Assembly: GCF_014155765.1 (NCBI RefSeq)
Contig: NZ_SCKT01000001.1
Location: 620,001-684,000, forward strand
From: Pantoea dispersa
GTDB lineage: Bacteria; Pseudomonadota; Gammaproteobacteria; Enterobacterales; Enterobacteriaceae
Direction of reading: 5' to 3'
DNA length: 64,000 bases
The stretch's first letter is position 1. Each line of letters opens with the position of its first letter. Positions 10,748 through 19,916 of the stretch are shown piece by piece. The translations under genes and the position numbers were made by a program. The notes below the pieces were generated by a model that had not been told where the DNA came from, did no database searches, and saw only the letters and a list, made by a program, of their open reading frames with translations.

Positions 10748-11581
10748 CTATTTATACAAGCCGCGCAAAAAAGTATGCACGAATTCGGGCACCACTTCGC
10801 TGGCTAAGCCGTAATGCGCTTCAGCGAATTCGTTACCGACCTGACTGGGCGCCAGATTCAGCTCCACGGTGTGCGCACCCTGCAGTTTCGCTTCATGTAC
10901 AAAGCCTGCCGCCGGGTAGACGTGGCCTGAGGTGCCAATGGCGATAAACAGATCGGCCTGTTCCAGCGCCTGATAAATCTCCTCCATGCCGAGCGGCATT
11001 TCACCAAACCACACCACGTGCGGACGCAGCCGCGACGGGAACTGGCAGCAGGTACAACGGTCGTCCGGACCGACGTCCTCTGTCCACGTCAGCACCTGAC
11101 CGCTGTGCTCACAGCGCACCTTCAGCAATTCACCGTGCATATGCAGCACGCGCTGGCTGCCGGCGCGCTCGTGCAGGTTATCGATATTCTGCGTAACCAG
11201 CAGGAAATTATCGCCCAGCACCTGCTCCAGTTCGGCCAGCGCTTTGTGCGCCGCGTTAGGCTGGATTTCTGGCTGCTGCAGCTGACGCCGGCGCGCATTG
11301 TAGAAGCCCTGCACCAGCGCCGGATCGCGGCGAAAGCCTTCGGGCGTCGCCACATCTTCCACGCGATGCTCTTCCCACAGGCCATCTTCCGCGCGGAACG
11401 TGCGAATGCCGGATTCTGCCGAAATTCCGGCACCGGTCAGCACCACCACGTGCGGCTGCGGATGGGCGGCAAGTTCGACCTGACGATCGCGCTCAAAGAT
11501 GCGCTGGCGAAAGCGCTGATGCACTTTGCGGCGGTTCTTTTTGTAGCGGGCGAGTCGAAGGCGGCGGCGCGGTTGGCGCAT
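10748..11581 (-). CDS. cobB: NAD-dependent protein deacylase CobB (sirtuin)
   Basis: CobB removes acetyl and succinyl groups from lysines, using NAD, and for example activates acetyl-CoA synthetase. The protein is 277 residues (E. coli 279, long form with a basic N-terminal extension, also present here). Visible motifs are the NAD site [26 protein letters not shown], the catalytic His in VLHMHGELL, zinc-site cysteines around RCTCC, and the Tyr-Arg pair in FYNARRRQ that marks sirtuins able to desuccinylate. The start follows AAGGAG. In E. coli nagK lies next to this gene; here it is absent. Confidence 0.96.
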   Translation of the reverse strand: MRQPRRRLRLARYKKNRRKVHQRFRQRIFERDRQVELAAHPQPHVVVLTGAGISAESGIRTFRAEDGLWEEHRVEDVATPEGFRRDPALVQGFYNARRRQLQQPEIQPNAAHKALAELEQVLGDNFLLVTQNIDNLHERAGSQRVLHMHGELLKVRCEHSGQVLTWTEDVGPDDRCTCCQFPSRLRPHVVWFGEMPLGMEEIYQALEQADLFIAIGTSGHVYPAAGFVHEAKLQGAHTVELNLAPSQVGNEFAEAHYGLASEVVPEFVHTFLRGLYK

Positions 11582-11697
11582 AAAGGCTCCTTAATCTGCG
11601 GCGCTGAACGCCGCGCTGCGGGTGTTTTCCGGGTTACTCAGACCCGATAATAGCGGCTGGGTATGACGGCTGCATGCCGCAGACGCTGAAAATGTGC

Positions 11698-11717
11698 GCA
11701 GCCGCGAAGGCGGCTGC
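11698..11717 (-). terminator. Hairpin downstream of lolCDE
   Basis: A perfect 8-bp stem (GCAGCCGC and GCGGCTGC) with a GAAG loop sits 12 bases after the lolE stop. On the - strand the following sequence is GCACATTTTC, a weak T-run, so this is a plausible but not strong intrinsic terminator for the lol operon. Confidence 0.5.
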
Positions 11718-11728
11718 GTGTTTTGTCT

Positions 11729-12973
11729 TTACTGACCGCTCAGCACGCGGGCAGGATCGATGCGGCTGGCGCGCCGCGCCGGATACCAGCTGGCAATCAG
11801 GCTCAGGCCAATCGCCGTCGCCAGCACGATGGCCACATCCAGCCAGTGCAGCTCGGACGGCAGAAAGTCGATAAAGTAGATATCGCCCGCCAGCAGCTGA
11901 TGCCCGGTAAGGTGCTCCACTACGCGCATCACCGGCGTCAGATTGAGCGCCACCAGCACGCCGACCACCACACCGCTGACGCTGCCCAGCAGCCCGGCCA
12001 GCAGGCCATACCAGATAAAGATGGCACGGATCAGGCCGTCTTTCGCGCCCAGCGTGCGCAGCACGGCGATATCGCTGCTCTTGTCCTTCACCGCCATCAC
12101 CAGCGTCGACACGATATTAAAGCAGGCCACGCCAATCACCAGCACCATCGCCAGATACATAATGGCGCGAATCATCTGGATGTCACGATACATGTAGCCG
12201 TAAGTGCCAATCCAGCTGCGGATGGTGACATAGGAGTGGGTGGCTTCGCCGGCATCGCGCACCAGCTTCTGTGCCTGGAACGGATCGCTCATCTTCAGCG
12301 CAATGCCGCTGACGCTGTCGCCCAGATCCAGATACTTTTGCGCATCGGCCAGCGGCACCAGCGCCAGACTGTGATCCAGCATGCCGCTCAGCTGCAGAAT
12401 ACCGCTCACCTGCAGACGAATGCGTTTTGGCTGCAGCAGTTTGTTCTCGCCATCATTATTCGGGATCATGATGGTGATCCAGTCGCCCTGCTTCACGTTG
12501 AGCGATCTGGCGATACCGCCGCCCAGAATGATCTGCTGCCTGCCGGCGCTGAACTGCGACCAGGCATCACCGCTGACAAAACGCGGCAGCGCGCTGAGCC
12601 GCGGTTCCTGCTGCGGATCAACGCCCTTCACCTGCAGCGCCTGCAGCTTCGCACCGCTCTCAATCAATCCGGTAAAGTTAACGTAAGGCGCCGCTGCGGC
12701 GATGCCCGGCACCTGTTCGATGGGCGCAATCATCGGCTGCCAGTTGCGAAAGGGCTGGTTAACCGCCTCAATTTCGCCGTGCGGCACCACGGCCAGAATG
12801 CGGTTGTTGAGCTCCCGCTCAAAACCGTTCATCGCGCTCAGCCCGATGATCAGCACCGCCACGCCAAGCGCAATGCCGATGGTCGAGATGATGGAGATCA
12901 GCGACACCATGCCGCCGCGCCGCCGGCCGCGGCTGAAGCGCAGCCCGAGCAGCAGGGATAAAGAGGACGCCAT
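11729..12973 (-). CDS. lolE: Lipoprotein-releasing ABC transporter permease LolE
   Basis: LolE, with LolC and the ATPase LolD, extracts mature outer-membrane lipoproteins from the inner membrane and hands them to LolA. The protein is 414 residues, the usual length. It has one N-terminal membrane helix, a large periplasmic domain (about 50-265) and three C-terminal helices, the FtsX-like fold. Its start codon overlaps the lolD stop by one base (TAATG). The hairpin at 11698-11717 follows. LolE and LolC are paralogues; the call as LolE rests on operon order and similarity to E. coli LolE. Confidence 0.95.
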   Translation of the reverse strand: MASSLSLLLGLRFSRGRRRGGMVSLISIISTIGIALGVAVLIIGLSAMNGFERELNNRILAVVPHGEIEAVNQPFRNWQPMIAPIEQVPGIAAAAPYVNFTGLIESGAKLQALQVKGVDPQQEPRLSALPRFVSGDAWSQFSAGRQQIILGGGIARSLNVKQGDWITIMIPNNDGENKLLQPKRIRLQVSGILQLSGMLDHSLALVPLADAQKYLDLGDSVSGIALKMSDPFQAQKLVRDAGEATHSYVTIRSWIGTYGYMYRDIQMIRAIMYLAMVLVIGVACFNIVSTLVMAVKDKSSDIAVLRTLGAKDGLIRAIFIWYGLLAGLLGSVSGVVVGVLVALNLTPVMRVVEHLTGHQLLAGDIYFIDFLPSELHWLDVAIVLATAIGLSLIASWYPARRASRIDPARVLSGQ

Positions 12974-13674
12974 TAGATCGCTCCCAGCGTCAGGTGATCG
13001 CTCAGCTGGCCGTCGCGCATTTCCATCTGCCGGCTCAGGCGCTTCGCCAGGTTGAGGTCGTGCGTCACCACCAGAAACGCGGTGCCCTGCTGCACGTTGA
13101 GCTCGCCGAGCAGTTCAAAAATGGCATCGGCGTTGCGCGCATCGAGGTTACCGGTGGGCTCATCGGCCATCACCAGCCGCGGCCGGTTCACCAGCGCCCT
13201 GGCAATCGCCACGCGCTGACGCTCACCGCCCGACAGCTCAGAAGGCCGGTGCGCCGCGCGCTTTTCCAGGCCAACCGCCGCCAGCATCTCGCGCGCGCGC
13301 GCTTCCGCTTCGGCTTTGCCGGTTTTGCCAATCAGCAGCGGCATGGCTACGTTCTCCAGCGCGCTGAAGTCAGGCAGCAAATGGTGAAACTGATAAATGA
13401 AGCCGAGTTCCCGGTTGCGCAGCTCTGCTTTGGCCGCCGATGACATGGCGTTGAGCGATTTCCCGTCAAACACCACATCGCCGGAGGTCGGCGCATCCAG
13501 CCCGCCCAGCAGGTGCAGTAAGGTACTTTTGCCGGAGCCGGAGCTGCCGACAATCGCCGTCAGTTCGCCCGGCTGCAGGCTAAAAGCCACATTGCGCAGC
13601 ACATCGGTCTGCACGCTGCCTTCCTGATAGCGTTTGCACAGGTCACGACACTGCAACAAAGGGGTATTACTCAT
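12973..13674 (-). CDS. lolD: Lipoprotein-releasing ABC transporter ATPase LolD
   Basis: LolD drives lipoprotein release by LolC-LolE on the cytosolic face of the inner membrane. The protein is 233 residues, exactly the E. coli length, when the ATG at 13674 (MSNTPLLQ) is used; an upstream in-frame start would run deep into lolC. Walker A is GSSGSGKST (43-51), the signature is LSGGERQR, Walker B is [12 protein letters not shown], and the switch His is in VVTHDLNLA. The start overlaps the lolC end by 8 bases. Confidence 0.97.
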   Translation of the reverse strand: MSNTPLLQCRDLCKRYQEGSVQTDVLRNVAFSLQPGELTAIVGSSGSGKSTLLHLLGGLDAPTSGDVVFDGKSLNAMSSAAKAELRNRELGFIYQFHHLLPDFSALENVAMPLLIGKTGKAEAEARAREMLAAVGLEKRAAHRPSELSGGERQRVAIARALVNRPRLVMADEPTGNLDARNADAIFELLGELNVQQGTAFLVVTHDLNLAKRLSRQMEMRDGQLSDHLTLGAI

Positions 13675-14866
13675 AACGTAAAGCCTCAGCGGGTTGAACG
13701 GCGGCAGCGCGCCATGACGGATAGAGAGTAGAGAGCAGCGCGACGGCCATCGAGACCAGCGCAATGGTGATCACCTGCCAGACATTGATATCCACCGGCA
13801 GCGCCGCGCCATCAAGGAACAGGCCGATCACCGGCATTAAATTATTGAGCTGGCTGGCCAGCAGCACGCCCAGCAGCGTACCGAGCAGCGCGCCGATAAT
13901 GCCGGCGCTGGCGCCCTGCACCATAAATACCGCGACGATTTGCCGCCGCGTTAAGCCCTGGGTTTGCAGGATCGCCACTTCCGCCTGCTTCTCCATGATC
14001 AGCAGGCCCAGCGAGGTGATGATGTTAAAAGCGGCCACGGCGATGATCAGGCTGAGCAGCAGCCCCATCATGTTTTTCTCCATGCGCACCGCCTGGAACA
14101 GGTCGCCCTTGCGTTCGCGCCAGTCTTTCCACGTCAGCCCCTGCGGCAGCGGCTGCTGGCTGAGCGCATCGACATTCAGCGGCTTATCCAGCCACAGGCG
14201 CCAGCCGGTAATGTTGCCGAGCGGATAGCGCATCACGCGCGAGGCATCCTGCTGGTTCACCAGAATCTGATAGCCATCGACTTCGCTATTGGCTGCGTAG
14301 GTACCGGCAACGGTAAAGATGCGCTGGCTCGGCACGCGCCCCACTGGGGTAAACTGACTGACCGATGGCACCATCAGGCGCAGCTGATCGCCGCGCTTCA
14401 CGCCCAGCTGCGAGGCCAGCAGTTCACCGAGAATGACCTTATACTGCCCCGGCTGCAGCACGCTCTGCTGGGTGTTGACCAGATAAGGCGTCAGCGGATC
14501 CTGTTCGTCGGGATTGATGCCCAGCATCACGCCCACCGACACGTTGCGCGCACTCTGCAACACCACATCGGCGGTGGTCAGCGGTGCGATCCGCGTCACG
14601 CCCTGCAGTTTGAGATCCTGCGCGCGCATCTGCTGCGGATTGATGCTGCCGGTGTCGCTGGTCACCAGCGCCTGCGGCATCAGGCCGAGAATGTTGCCTT
14701 CCAGCTCGCGCTCAAAGCCGTTCATCACCGACAGCACCGTCACCAGTGCCAGTACGCCGAGCGTGATACCAATAGTCGAGAGCCAGGAGACGAAACGACC
14801 GAAACGGTCTGAAGCACGTCCACGCATGTAGCGCAAACCGATGAATAACGCGACTGGTTGATACAT
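13667..14866 (-). CDS. lolC: Lipoprotein-releasing ABC transporter permease LolC
   Basis: LolC is the LolCDE subunit that docks the periplasmic chaperone LolA. The protein is 399 residues, as in E. coli. It opens [17 protein letters not shown], followed by an N-terminal membrane helix, a periplasmic domain, and three C-terminal helices. It is the first gene of lolCDE; the 248-base gap to the divergent small gene at 15115 must contain the promoter. I did not identify a regulator site there. Confidence 0.96.
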   Translation of the reverse strand: MYQPVALFIGLRYMRGRASDRFGRFVSWLSTIGITLGVLALVTVLSVMNGFERELEGNILGLMPQALVTSDTGSINPQQMRAQDLKLQGVTRIAPLTTADVVLQSARNVSVGVMLGINPDEQDPLTPYLVNTQQSVLQPGQYKVILGELLASQLGVKRGDQLRLMVPSVSQFTPVGRVPSQRIFTVAGTYAANSEVDGYQILVNQQDASRVMRYPLGNITGWRLWLDKPLNVDALSQQPLPQGLTWKDWRERKGDLFQAVRMEKNMMGLLLSLIIAVAAFNIITSLGLLIMEKQAEVAILQTQGLTRRQIVAVFMVQGASAGIIGALLGTLLGVLLASQLNNLMPVIGLFLDGAALPVDINVWQVITIALVSMAVALLSTLYPSWRAAAVQPAEALRYE

Positions 14867-15114
14867 GAGATCCGTCTTGGCCGTTGCTCAAAATTAAGTA
14901 GAGCGATGATAAAGGAGCCGTCTGCTTTATGAAACCTCTAACCCGCTGAGTCAGTTGCAAAGTTGCGTCAAAATGCGTCCTCCTGCGCGACAATGCACAA
15001 AATTACGACAAAATAGTGACGCTATTAGTACGATTATTCGTCATCAGGTGGGTTAGACTTAGCTTGCAGTACCGGTTTTCGCATCACAGTAAGCGCAGTA
15101 CGGAGGTTCTTACC

Positions 15115-15324
15115 ATGAGCAGGTTTCCTAAAGGCAGTATCGTTAAACATAAATCTGGCGAGATCAAAGGCGAAGTGGTCAATGTCTTTGAGCAGGGAGA
15201 CGCGCTAACCGGTTATTATGTGAAGTGGGACGATGGCAACAACAGCTACCATGTCGAGCGCGAGCTGTCATGGGCCAATGTGGATCGTCCTCGCATGCAC
15301 TACACACAGCAATCCAGTAAATAA
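15115..15324 (+). CDS. Small basic protein, Tudor/SH3-like fold, unknown function
   Basis: This 69-residue frame starts at an ATG with GGAGG eight bases upstream, a strong ribosome binding site. The sequence MSRFPKGSIVKHKSGEIKGE, then VVNVFEQGD, YYVKWDDGNNSYHVERELSW, looks like a small five-strand barrel: the pattern GxxVxHKxGxxxGxVxxV and the WDDG turn resemble Tudor or SH3-like domains of short DUF-type proteins. It has no signal peptide or membrane segment. It lies between lolC and mfd, where E. coli has no such gene. A hairpin at 15334-15361 follows. Function is unknown; RNA, DNA or protein binding is only a guess from the fold. Confidence 0.75.
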   Translation: MSRFPKGSIVKHKSGEIKGEVVNVFEQGDALTGYYVKWDDGNNSYHVERELSWANVDRPRMHYTQQSSK

Positions 15325-15333
15325 CGTGACGTG

Positions 15334-15361
15334 GCCAGGTCGCCATCAATGACGACCTGGC
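15334..15361 (+). terminator. Hairpin between the small gene and mfd
   Basis: A perfect 9-bp stem (GCCAGGTCG at 15334-15342, CGACCTGGC at 15353-15361) with a 10-base loop starts ten bases after the small gene's stop. No T-run follows, so it may be a processing or Rho-linked 3' end rather than an intrinsic terminator. Confidence 0.4.
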
Positions 15362-15510
15362 AACCGGCCATACTGGCGGCCCTTCAGGGTGCCGCTGAGG
15401 TAAGGTGCGCATTCATGCACCCTGACATAAACTCAGAAAGGAGAGATGATCCTCACGGCGGAATGTGGAATGATGACGCCCTGGAAACTGAGGAGAGAAT
15501 GTCGGACCTT

Positions 15511-18500
15511 ATGTCGGAACAGCGTCGTTATACCCTGCCTGCTAAAGCAGGCGACCATCGTCAGCTCGGTCAGCTGGTCGGCGCCGCGCAGGCGGTTGAG
15601 TGTGCCAGCATCACCGAACGCCACAGCGGTCCGGTGTTAATGATCACCCCGGATATGCAATCGGCCCTGCGGCTGCAGGAGGAGATCAGGCAGTTTACCG
15701 ATCTGCCGGTCACCAATCTTGCTGACTGGGAAACACTGCCCTACGACAGCTTCTCGCCCCATCAGGACATTATTTCCGCCCGTCTTTCTACGCTGTACCA
15801 GCTGCCCACCCTGACGCGCGGCATGCTGATTCTGCCGGTCAATACGCTGATGCAGCGCGTTTGCCCGCACAGCTTCCTGCACGGCCATGCGCTGGTGATG
15901 CAGCAGGGCCAGAAGCTATCGCGCGATGCGCTGCGCGACCAGCTGGAGCAGGCCGGTTATCGCCATGTCGATCAGGTGATGGAGCATGGCGAGTACGCGA
16001 CGCGCGGCGCGCTGCTCGACCTGTTCCCGATGGGCAGCGATCAGCCTTACCGCATCGATTTCTTTGATGATGAGATCGACAGCCTGCGCCTGTTTGACGT
16101 CGACTCACAGCGCACGCTGGAGGCGGTGAGCGCCATCAACCTGCTGCCGGCGCATGAATTTCCCACCGACAAAGCGGCCATTGAGCTGTTCCGCAGCCGC
16201 TGGCGTGAAACCTTCGACGTGCGGCGCGAACCCGAGCACGTCTATCAGCAGGTGAGCAAAGGCACGCTGCCGGCCGGGATTGAGTACTGGCAGCCGCTGT
16301 TTTTCGAGCAGGAACTGCCTACCCTGTTTAGCTATCTGCCCGCCAGTACGCTGGTGCTGAACAGCGGCGATCTGCACGCCAGCGCTGAGCGTTTCTGGCA
16401 GGATGCTAACGCACGCTATGAAAATCGCCGCATCGATCCTATGCGCCCGCTGCTGGAGCCGGCCACGCTGTGGCTGCGCCCGGATGCGCTGCTGAGCGAG
16501 TTGAAAAACTGGCCGCGCATGCAGCTCAGCGCTGAGACGCTGCCGGAGAAAGCTGCGAACAGTAATCTGGGTTATCAGCCATTGCCGGAGCTGACGGTGC
16601 AGGCGCAGGCCAAAGCGCCGCTCGATCTGCTGCGCCAGTTCCTCGAACAGTTTACCGGTCAGGTGATTTTCTCAGTAGAAAGCGAAGGTCGCCGCGAGAG
16701 CCTGCAGGAGCTGCTGTCCCGCATCAAACTGCGCCCGCAGCCGATTGATCGCTTCGAGCAGGCCGATGAGCAGCCGTACAGTCTGATGATTGGCGCCAGC
16801 GAGCGCGGTTTTATCGACACCCAGCGCCAGCGCGCGCTGATTTGCGAAAGCGATCTGCTCGGCGAGCGCGTCAGCCGGCGGCGTCAGGACAATCGCCGCA
16901 CCATCAATCCGGATGTACTGATTCGTAACCTCGCCGAGCTGCACCCGGGCCAGCCGGTGGTGCATCTTGAACACGGTGTGGGCCGCTACATCGGCCTGAC
17001 CACGCTGGAAGCCGGCGGTATCGTGGCCGAGTATCTGATGCTCTCCTATGCCGGCGATGCCAAACTTTACGTTCCGGTGTCATCGCTGCATCTGATCAGC
17101 CGTTACGCCGGCGGCGCCGATGAAAATGCGCCGCTGCACAAACTGGGCAGCGATGCCTGGTCACGCGCGCGCCAGAAAGCGGCGGAGAAAGTCCGCGACG
17201 TGGCCGCTGAGCTGCTGGATATCTATGCCCAGCGCGCGGCCAAGGCCGGCTTTGCCTTTAAGCACGACCGCGAGCAGTATCAGCTGTTCTGCGAAGGTTT
17301 CCCGTTTGAAACCACGCCGGATCAGGCGCAGGCAATTAACGCCGTGCTCAGCGATATGTGCCAGCCGCTGGCCATGGACCGCCTGGTGTGCGGCGACGTT
17401 GGCTTTGGTAAAACCGAAGTGGCGATGCGTGCCGCCTTCCTTGCGGTGGAGAATGGCAAACAGGTGGCGGTGCTGGTGCCAACCACCCTGCTGGCGCAGC
17501 AGCACTATGACAACTTCCGCGACCGCTTCGCCAACTGGCCGGTGCGCATTGAGATGCTGTCGCGCTTCCGCAGCGCCAAAGAGCAGGCGCAGGTGCTGGA
17601 GCAGGCCAGCGAGGGCAAAATTGATATTCTGATCGGCACCCACAAGCTGCTGATGAGCGATCTGAAGTGGCGCGATCTCGGTTTGCTGATCGTCGATGAA
17701 GAGCACCGTTTCGGCGTGCGTCACAAAGAGCGCATCAAAGCGATGCGCGCTGACGTCGATATTCTGACGCTCACCGCAACGCCGATTCCGCGTACTCTGA
17801 ACATGGCGATGAGCGGCATGCGCGATCTATCGATTATCGCCACGCCACCAGCGCGCCGTCTGGCGGTGAAAACCTTCGTGCGCGAGTATGACAGCCTGGT
17901 GGTGCGCGAAGCGATCCTGCGTGAAGTGCTGCGCGGCGGCCAGGTTTACTATCTCTATAACGACGTCGAGAACATCGAGAAAGCAGCGCAGCGGCTGGCC
18001 GAGCTGGTGCCAGAAGCGCGCATCGCCATCGGCCACGGTCAGATGCGCGAGCGCGATCTGGAACGGGTGATGAACGATTTCCACCACCAGCGTTTCAACG
18101 TGCTGGTGTGCACCACCATCATCGAAACCGGGATCGATGTGCCGAGCGCCAATACCATCATCATTGAGCGCGCCGACCATTTCGGTCTGGCGCAGCTGCA
18201 TCAGCTGCGTGGCCGCGTCGGCCGTTCACATCATCAGGCCTATGCCTGGCTGCTGACGCCGCATCCGAAGGCGATGACCACCGATGCCCAGAAGCGACTG
18301 GAAGCGATTGCCTCGCTGGAGGATCTGGGCGCTGGCTTTGCGCTGGCGACGCACGACCTGGAGATTCGCGGTGCCGGTGAGCTACTGGGTGAAGATCAGA
18401 GCGGTCAGATGGAGACCATTGGCTTCACGCTCTACATGGAGCTGCTGGAAAACGCGGTGGATGCACTCAAAGCCGGACGTGAGCCGTCGCTGGAAGATCT

Positions 18501-18954
18501 CACCAGCAATCAGACGGAGATTGAGCTGCGCATGCCTGCCCTGTTGCCGGATGATTTTATTCCGGACGTCAATACGCGCCTGTCGCTGTATAAACGCATC
18601 GCCAGTGCGGCCGATGAACAGGAGCTGGCTGAGCTGAAAATTGAGATGATTGACCGCTTCGGCAAGCTGCCCGACGCCGCGCGTAACCTGCTGGACATCG
18701 CCGCGCTGCGTCTGGTGGCGCGCCAGCTGGGGCTGCGTAAAATCGAAGCCAGCGAAAAAGGCGGCTTTTTTGAGTTCGCGCCGCAGAATCAGGTCGATCC
18801 CGGCTGGCTGATCGGCCTGCTGCAGAAAGATGCCAAGCAGTGGAAGCTGGATGGCCCGACGCGACTGAAATTCACCCGCGATCTCAGCGAACGCAAAACG
18901 CGCATGGAATGGGTGCAGAATTTCGTCGCCGAACTGGCGAAGAACCGGGTTTGA
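15511..18954 (+). CDS. mfd: Transcription-repair coupling factor Mfd
   Basis: Mfd is a DNA translocase that removes RNA polymerase stalled at lesions and recruits UvrA. The protein is 1147 residues from the ATG at 15511 (MSEQRRYTLP aligns with the E. coli start; E. coli 1148). An ATG at 15499, just after AGGAGAGA, would add MSDL and has the closer ribosome binding site, so it cannot be excluded. An N-terminal UvrB-like module is followed by the RNA-polymerase interaction domain near HLEHGVGRYIGL, then the RecG-like translocase with Walker A GDVGFGKTE (about 628) and the DEEH box in IVDEEHRFG (about 730). The C-terminal autoinhibitory domain is intact. Confidence 0.97.
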   Translation: MSEQRRYTLPAKAGDHRQLGQLVGAAQAVECASITERHSGPVLMITPDMQSALRLQEEIRQFTDLPVTNLADWETLPYDSFSPHQDIISARLSTLYQLPTLTRGMLILPVNTLMQRVCPHSFLHGHALVMQQGQKLSRDALRDQLEQAGYRHVDQVMEHGEYATRGALLDLFPMGSDQPYRIDFFDDEIDSLRLFDVDSQRTLEAVSAINLLPAHEFPTDKAAIELFRSRWRETFDVRREPEHVYQQVSKGTLPAGIEYWQPLFFEQELPTLFSYLPASTLVLNSGDLHASAERFWQDANARYENRRIDPMRPLLEPATLWLRPDALLSELKNWPRMQLSAETLPEKAANSNLGYQPLPELTVQAQAKAPLDLLRQFLEQFTGQVIFSVESEGRRESLQELLSRIKLRPQPIDRFEQADEQPYSLMIGASERGFIDTQRQRALICESDLLGERVSRRRQDNRRTINPDVLIRNLAELHPGQPVVHLEHGVGRYIGLTTLEAGGIVAEYLMLSYAGDAKLYVPVSSLHLISRYAGGADENAPLHKLGSDAWSRARQKAAEKVRDVAAELLDIYAQRAAKAGFAFKHDREQYQLFCEGFPFETTPDQAQAINAVLSDMCQPLAMDRLVCGDVGFGKTEVAMRAAFLAVENGKQVAVLVPTTLLAQQHYDNFRDRFANWPVRIEMLSRFRSAKEQAQVLEQASEGKIDILIGTHKLLMSDLKWRDLGLLIVDEEHRFGVRHKERIKAMRADVDILTLTATPIPRTLNMAMSGMRDLSIIATPPARRLAVKTFVREYDSLVVREAILREVLRGGQVYYLYNDVENIEKAAQRLAELVPEARIAIGHGQMRERDLERVMNDFHHQRFNVLVCTTIIETGIDVPSANTIIIERADHFGLAQLHQLRGRVGRSHHQAYAWLLTPHPKAMTTDAQKRLEAIASLEDLGAGFALATHDLEIRGAGELLGEDQSGQMETIGFTLYMELLENAVDALKAGREPSLEDLTSNQTEIELRMPALLPDDFIPDVNTRLSLYKRIASAADEQELAELKIEMIDRFGKLPDAARNLLDIAALRLVARQLGLRKIEASEKGGFFEFAPQNQVDPGWLIGLLQKDAKQWKLDGPTRLKFTRDLSERKTRMEWVQNFVAELAKNRV

Positions 18955-19020
18955 TCGCCCAGCCTTTACGCAGCAGCGCTATGCGACGCGCTGCTGCGTA
19001 CGGTGCGGGAGCCAGAGTAT

Positions 19021-19048
19021 AAAAAAAGCGCCTTGCGGCGCTTTTTTT
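19021..19048. terminator. Bidirectional terminator between mfd and ycfJ
   Basis: GCGCC (19028-19032) and GGCGC (19037-19041) pair around TTGC, flanked by seven A on the left and seven T on the right. It fits an intrinsic terminator in both directions, for convergent mfd and ycfJ. Confidence 0.88.
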
Positions 19049-19079
19049 GTTACTGCTGCTGTGAAGTAGCTTTGCCCAA

Positions 19080-19622
19080 TCAGGCCTGATTCGAATTCAG
19101 GATCAGCTGACCATTACGGTCGAGCGGGATGCGGGTGCCAGGGTCATTCTCCATGCGGATTTTGCCCTGCTGGTCGCCTATTTTATAGGTCACGTCATAA
19201 CCCAGCATTTTTTCCTGTTTATCGTACACGGTTTTGCAGCGCTGCTCGCTGGTGGTGTAAGTGTCACGATCCTGCAGCGCACCCTGCACCTGGTTACCAC
19301 CGTAGCCGCCTGCCAGCGCACCGGCCACGGTCGCGATATCCCGGCCGCGGCCACCGCCGAACTGGTGACCAATCACCCCACCGGCCACGGCACCCAGTAC
19401 GGAACCGGCGATGCGGTTCTCATCCTGCACCGGACGACGGTGCGTGAGGGTAACGTTGCGGCACTCCTGACGCGGTTGCTTAATGCTCTCTTTGATTGGC
19501 GTTGCCGAAAGCACCTGAGCATACTGCGGGCCACGATCAAACACATCCATGCTGGCGACGGCGGCCACGCCCAACGCTGCTGCTACGCCGATTCCAATAC
19601 CCGCTAACATTGATTTATTCAC
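19080..19622 (-). CDS. ycfJ: Glycine-zipper 2TM domain protein YcfJ
   Basis: The 180-residue protein resembles E. coli YcfJ, an envelope protein of unknown function. A hydrophobic N-terminus (MNKSMLAGIGIGVAAALGVA) is either a signal anchor or an uncleaved signal peptide. The glycine-zipper segment spans about residues 78-110, with GAVAGGVIGHQFGGGRG and then GALAGGYGGNQV, a typical membrane-associated Gly-rich motif. The gene is convergent with mfd. In E. coli ldtC, bhsA and comR lie between the two; here only a terminator does. The 294-base gap to ndh must hold its promoter. Confidence 0.85.
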   Translation of the reverse strand: MNKSMLAGIGIGVAAALGVAAVASMDVFDRGPQYAQVLSATPIKESIKQPRQECRNVTLTHRRPVQDENRIAGSVLGAVAGGVIGHQFGGGRGRDIATVAGALAGGYGGNQVQGALQDRDTYTTSEQRCKTVYDKQEKMLGYDVTYKIGDQQGKIRMENDPGTRIPLDRNGQLILNSNQA

Positions 19623-19888
19623 AGGAATGTCCTCCTGAAGTTGTTACCGCGCATTCCTGCCGCAACCCGATCCCGGGTTACCGAGGCATAACCGGCGTGC
19701 GCGCCGCGCCGTGTTCGTTGGCATAAGTTTTACAGATGGTCCCAAAATGCAACATCAGATTAATGGAGGAAACGCAGCGGAAAGCCAGCAGGACCAGCTT
19801 TTAGGAGAGTTCTGAGCGGCAGTGTCATTGCGCCGTAATCTGGCGCTGATTGAACGGCAATCAGCCGGTTACGGCAGCCGGGCGCGCA

Positions 19889-19910
19889 GCGGGCGGGGAT
19901 GACCGCCCGC
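19889..19910 (-). terminator. GC-rich hairpin after ndh
   Basis: A perfect 8-bp stem (GCGGGCGG at 19889-19896, CCGCCCGC at 19903-19910) with a six-base loop lies just past the ndh stop. It lacks a T-run, so termination by this hairpin alone is uncertain. Confidence 0.4.
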
Positions 19911-19916
19911 CAGCCA

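Noticed and set aside
11723-12961. 412-codon frame on the + strand opposite lolE
   Set aside because: Antisense shadow with a His/Gln-rich nonsense composition; lolE is certain on the other strand.
15446-15640. 64-codon frame starting ATGATCCTC after AAAGGAG, ahead of mfd, as a possible leader peptide
   Set aside because: It runs far into mfd in another frame, and its composition (RRECRTLCRNS) looks like a frame-shifted mfd; no attenuator structure supports it.
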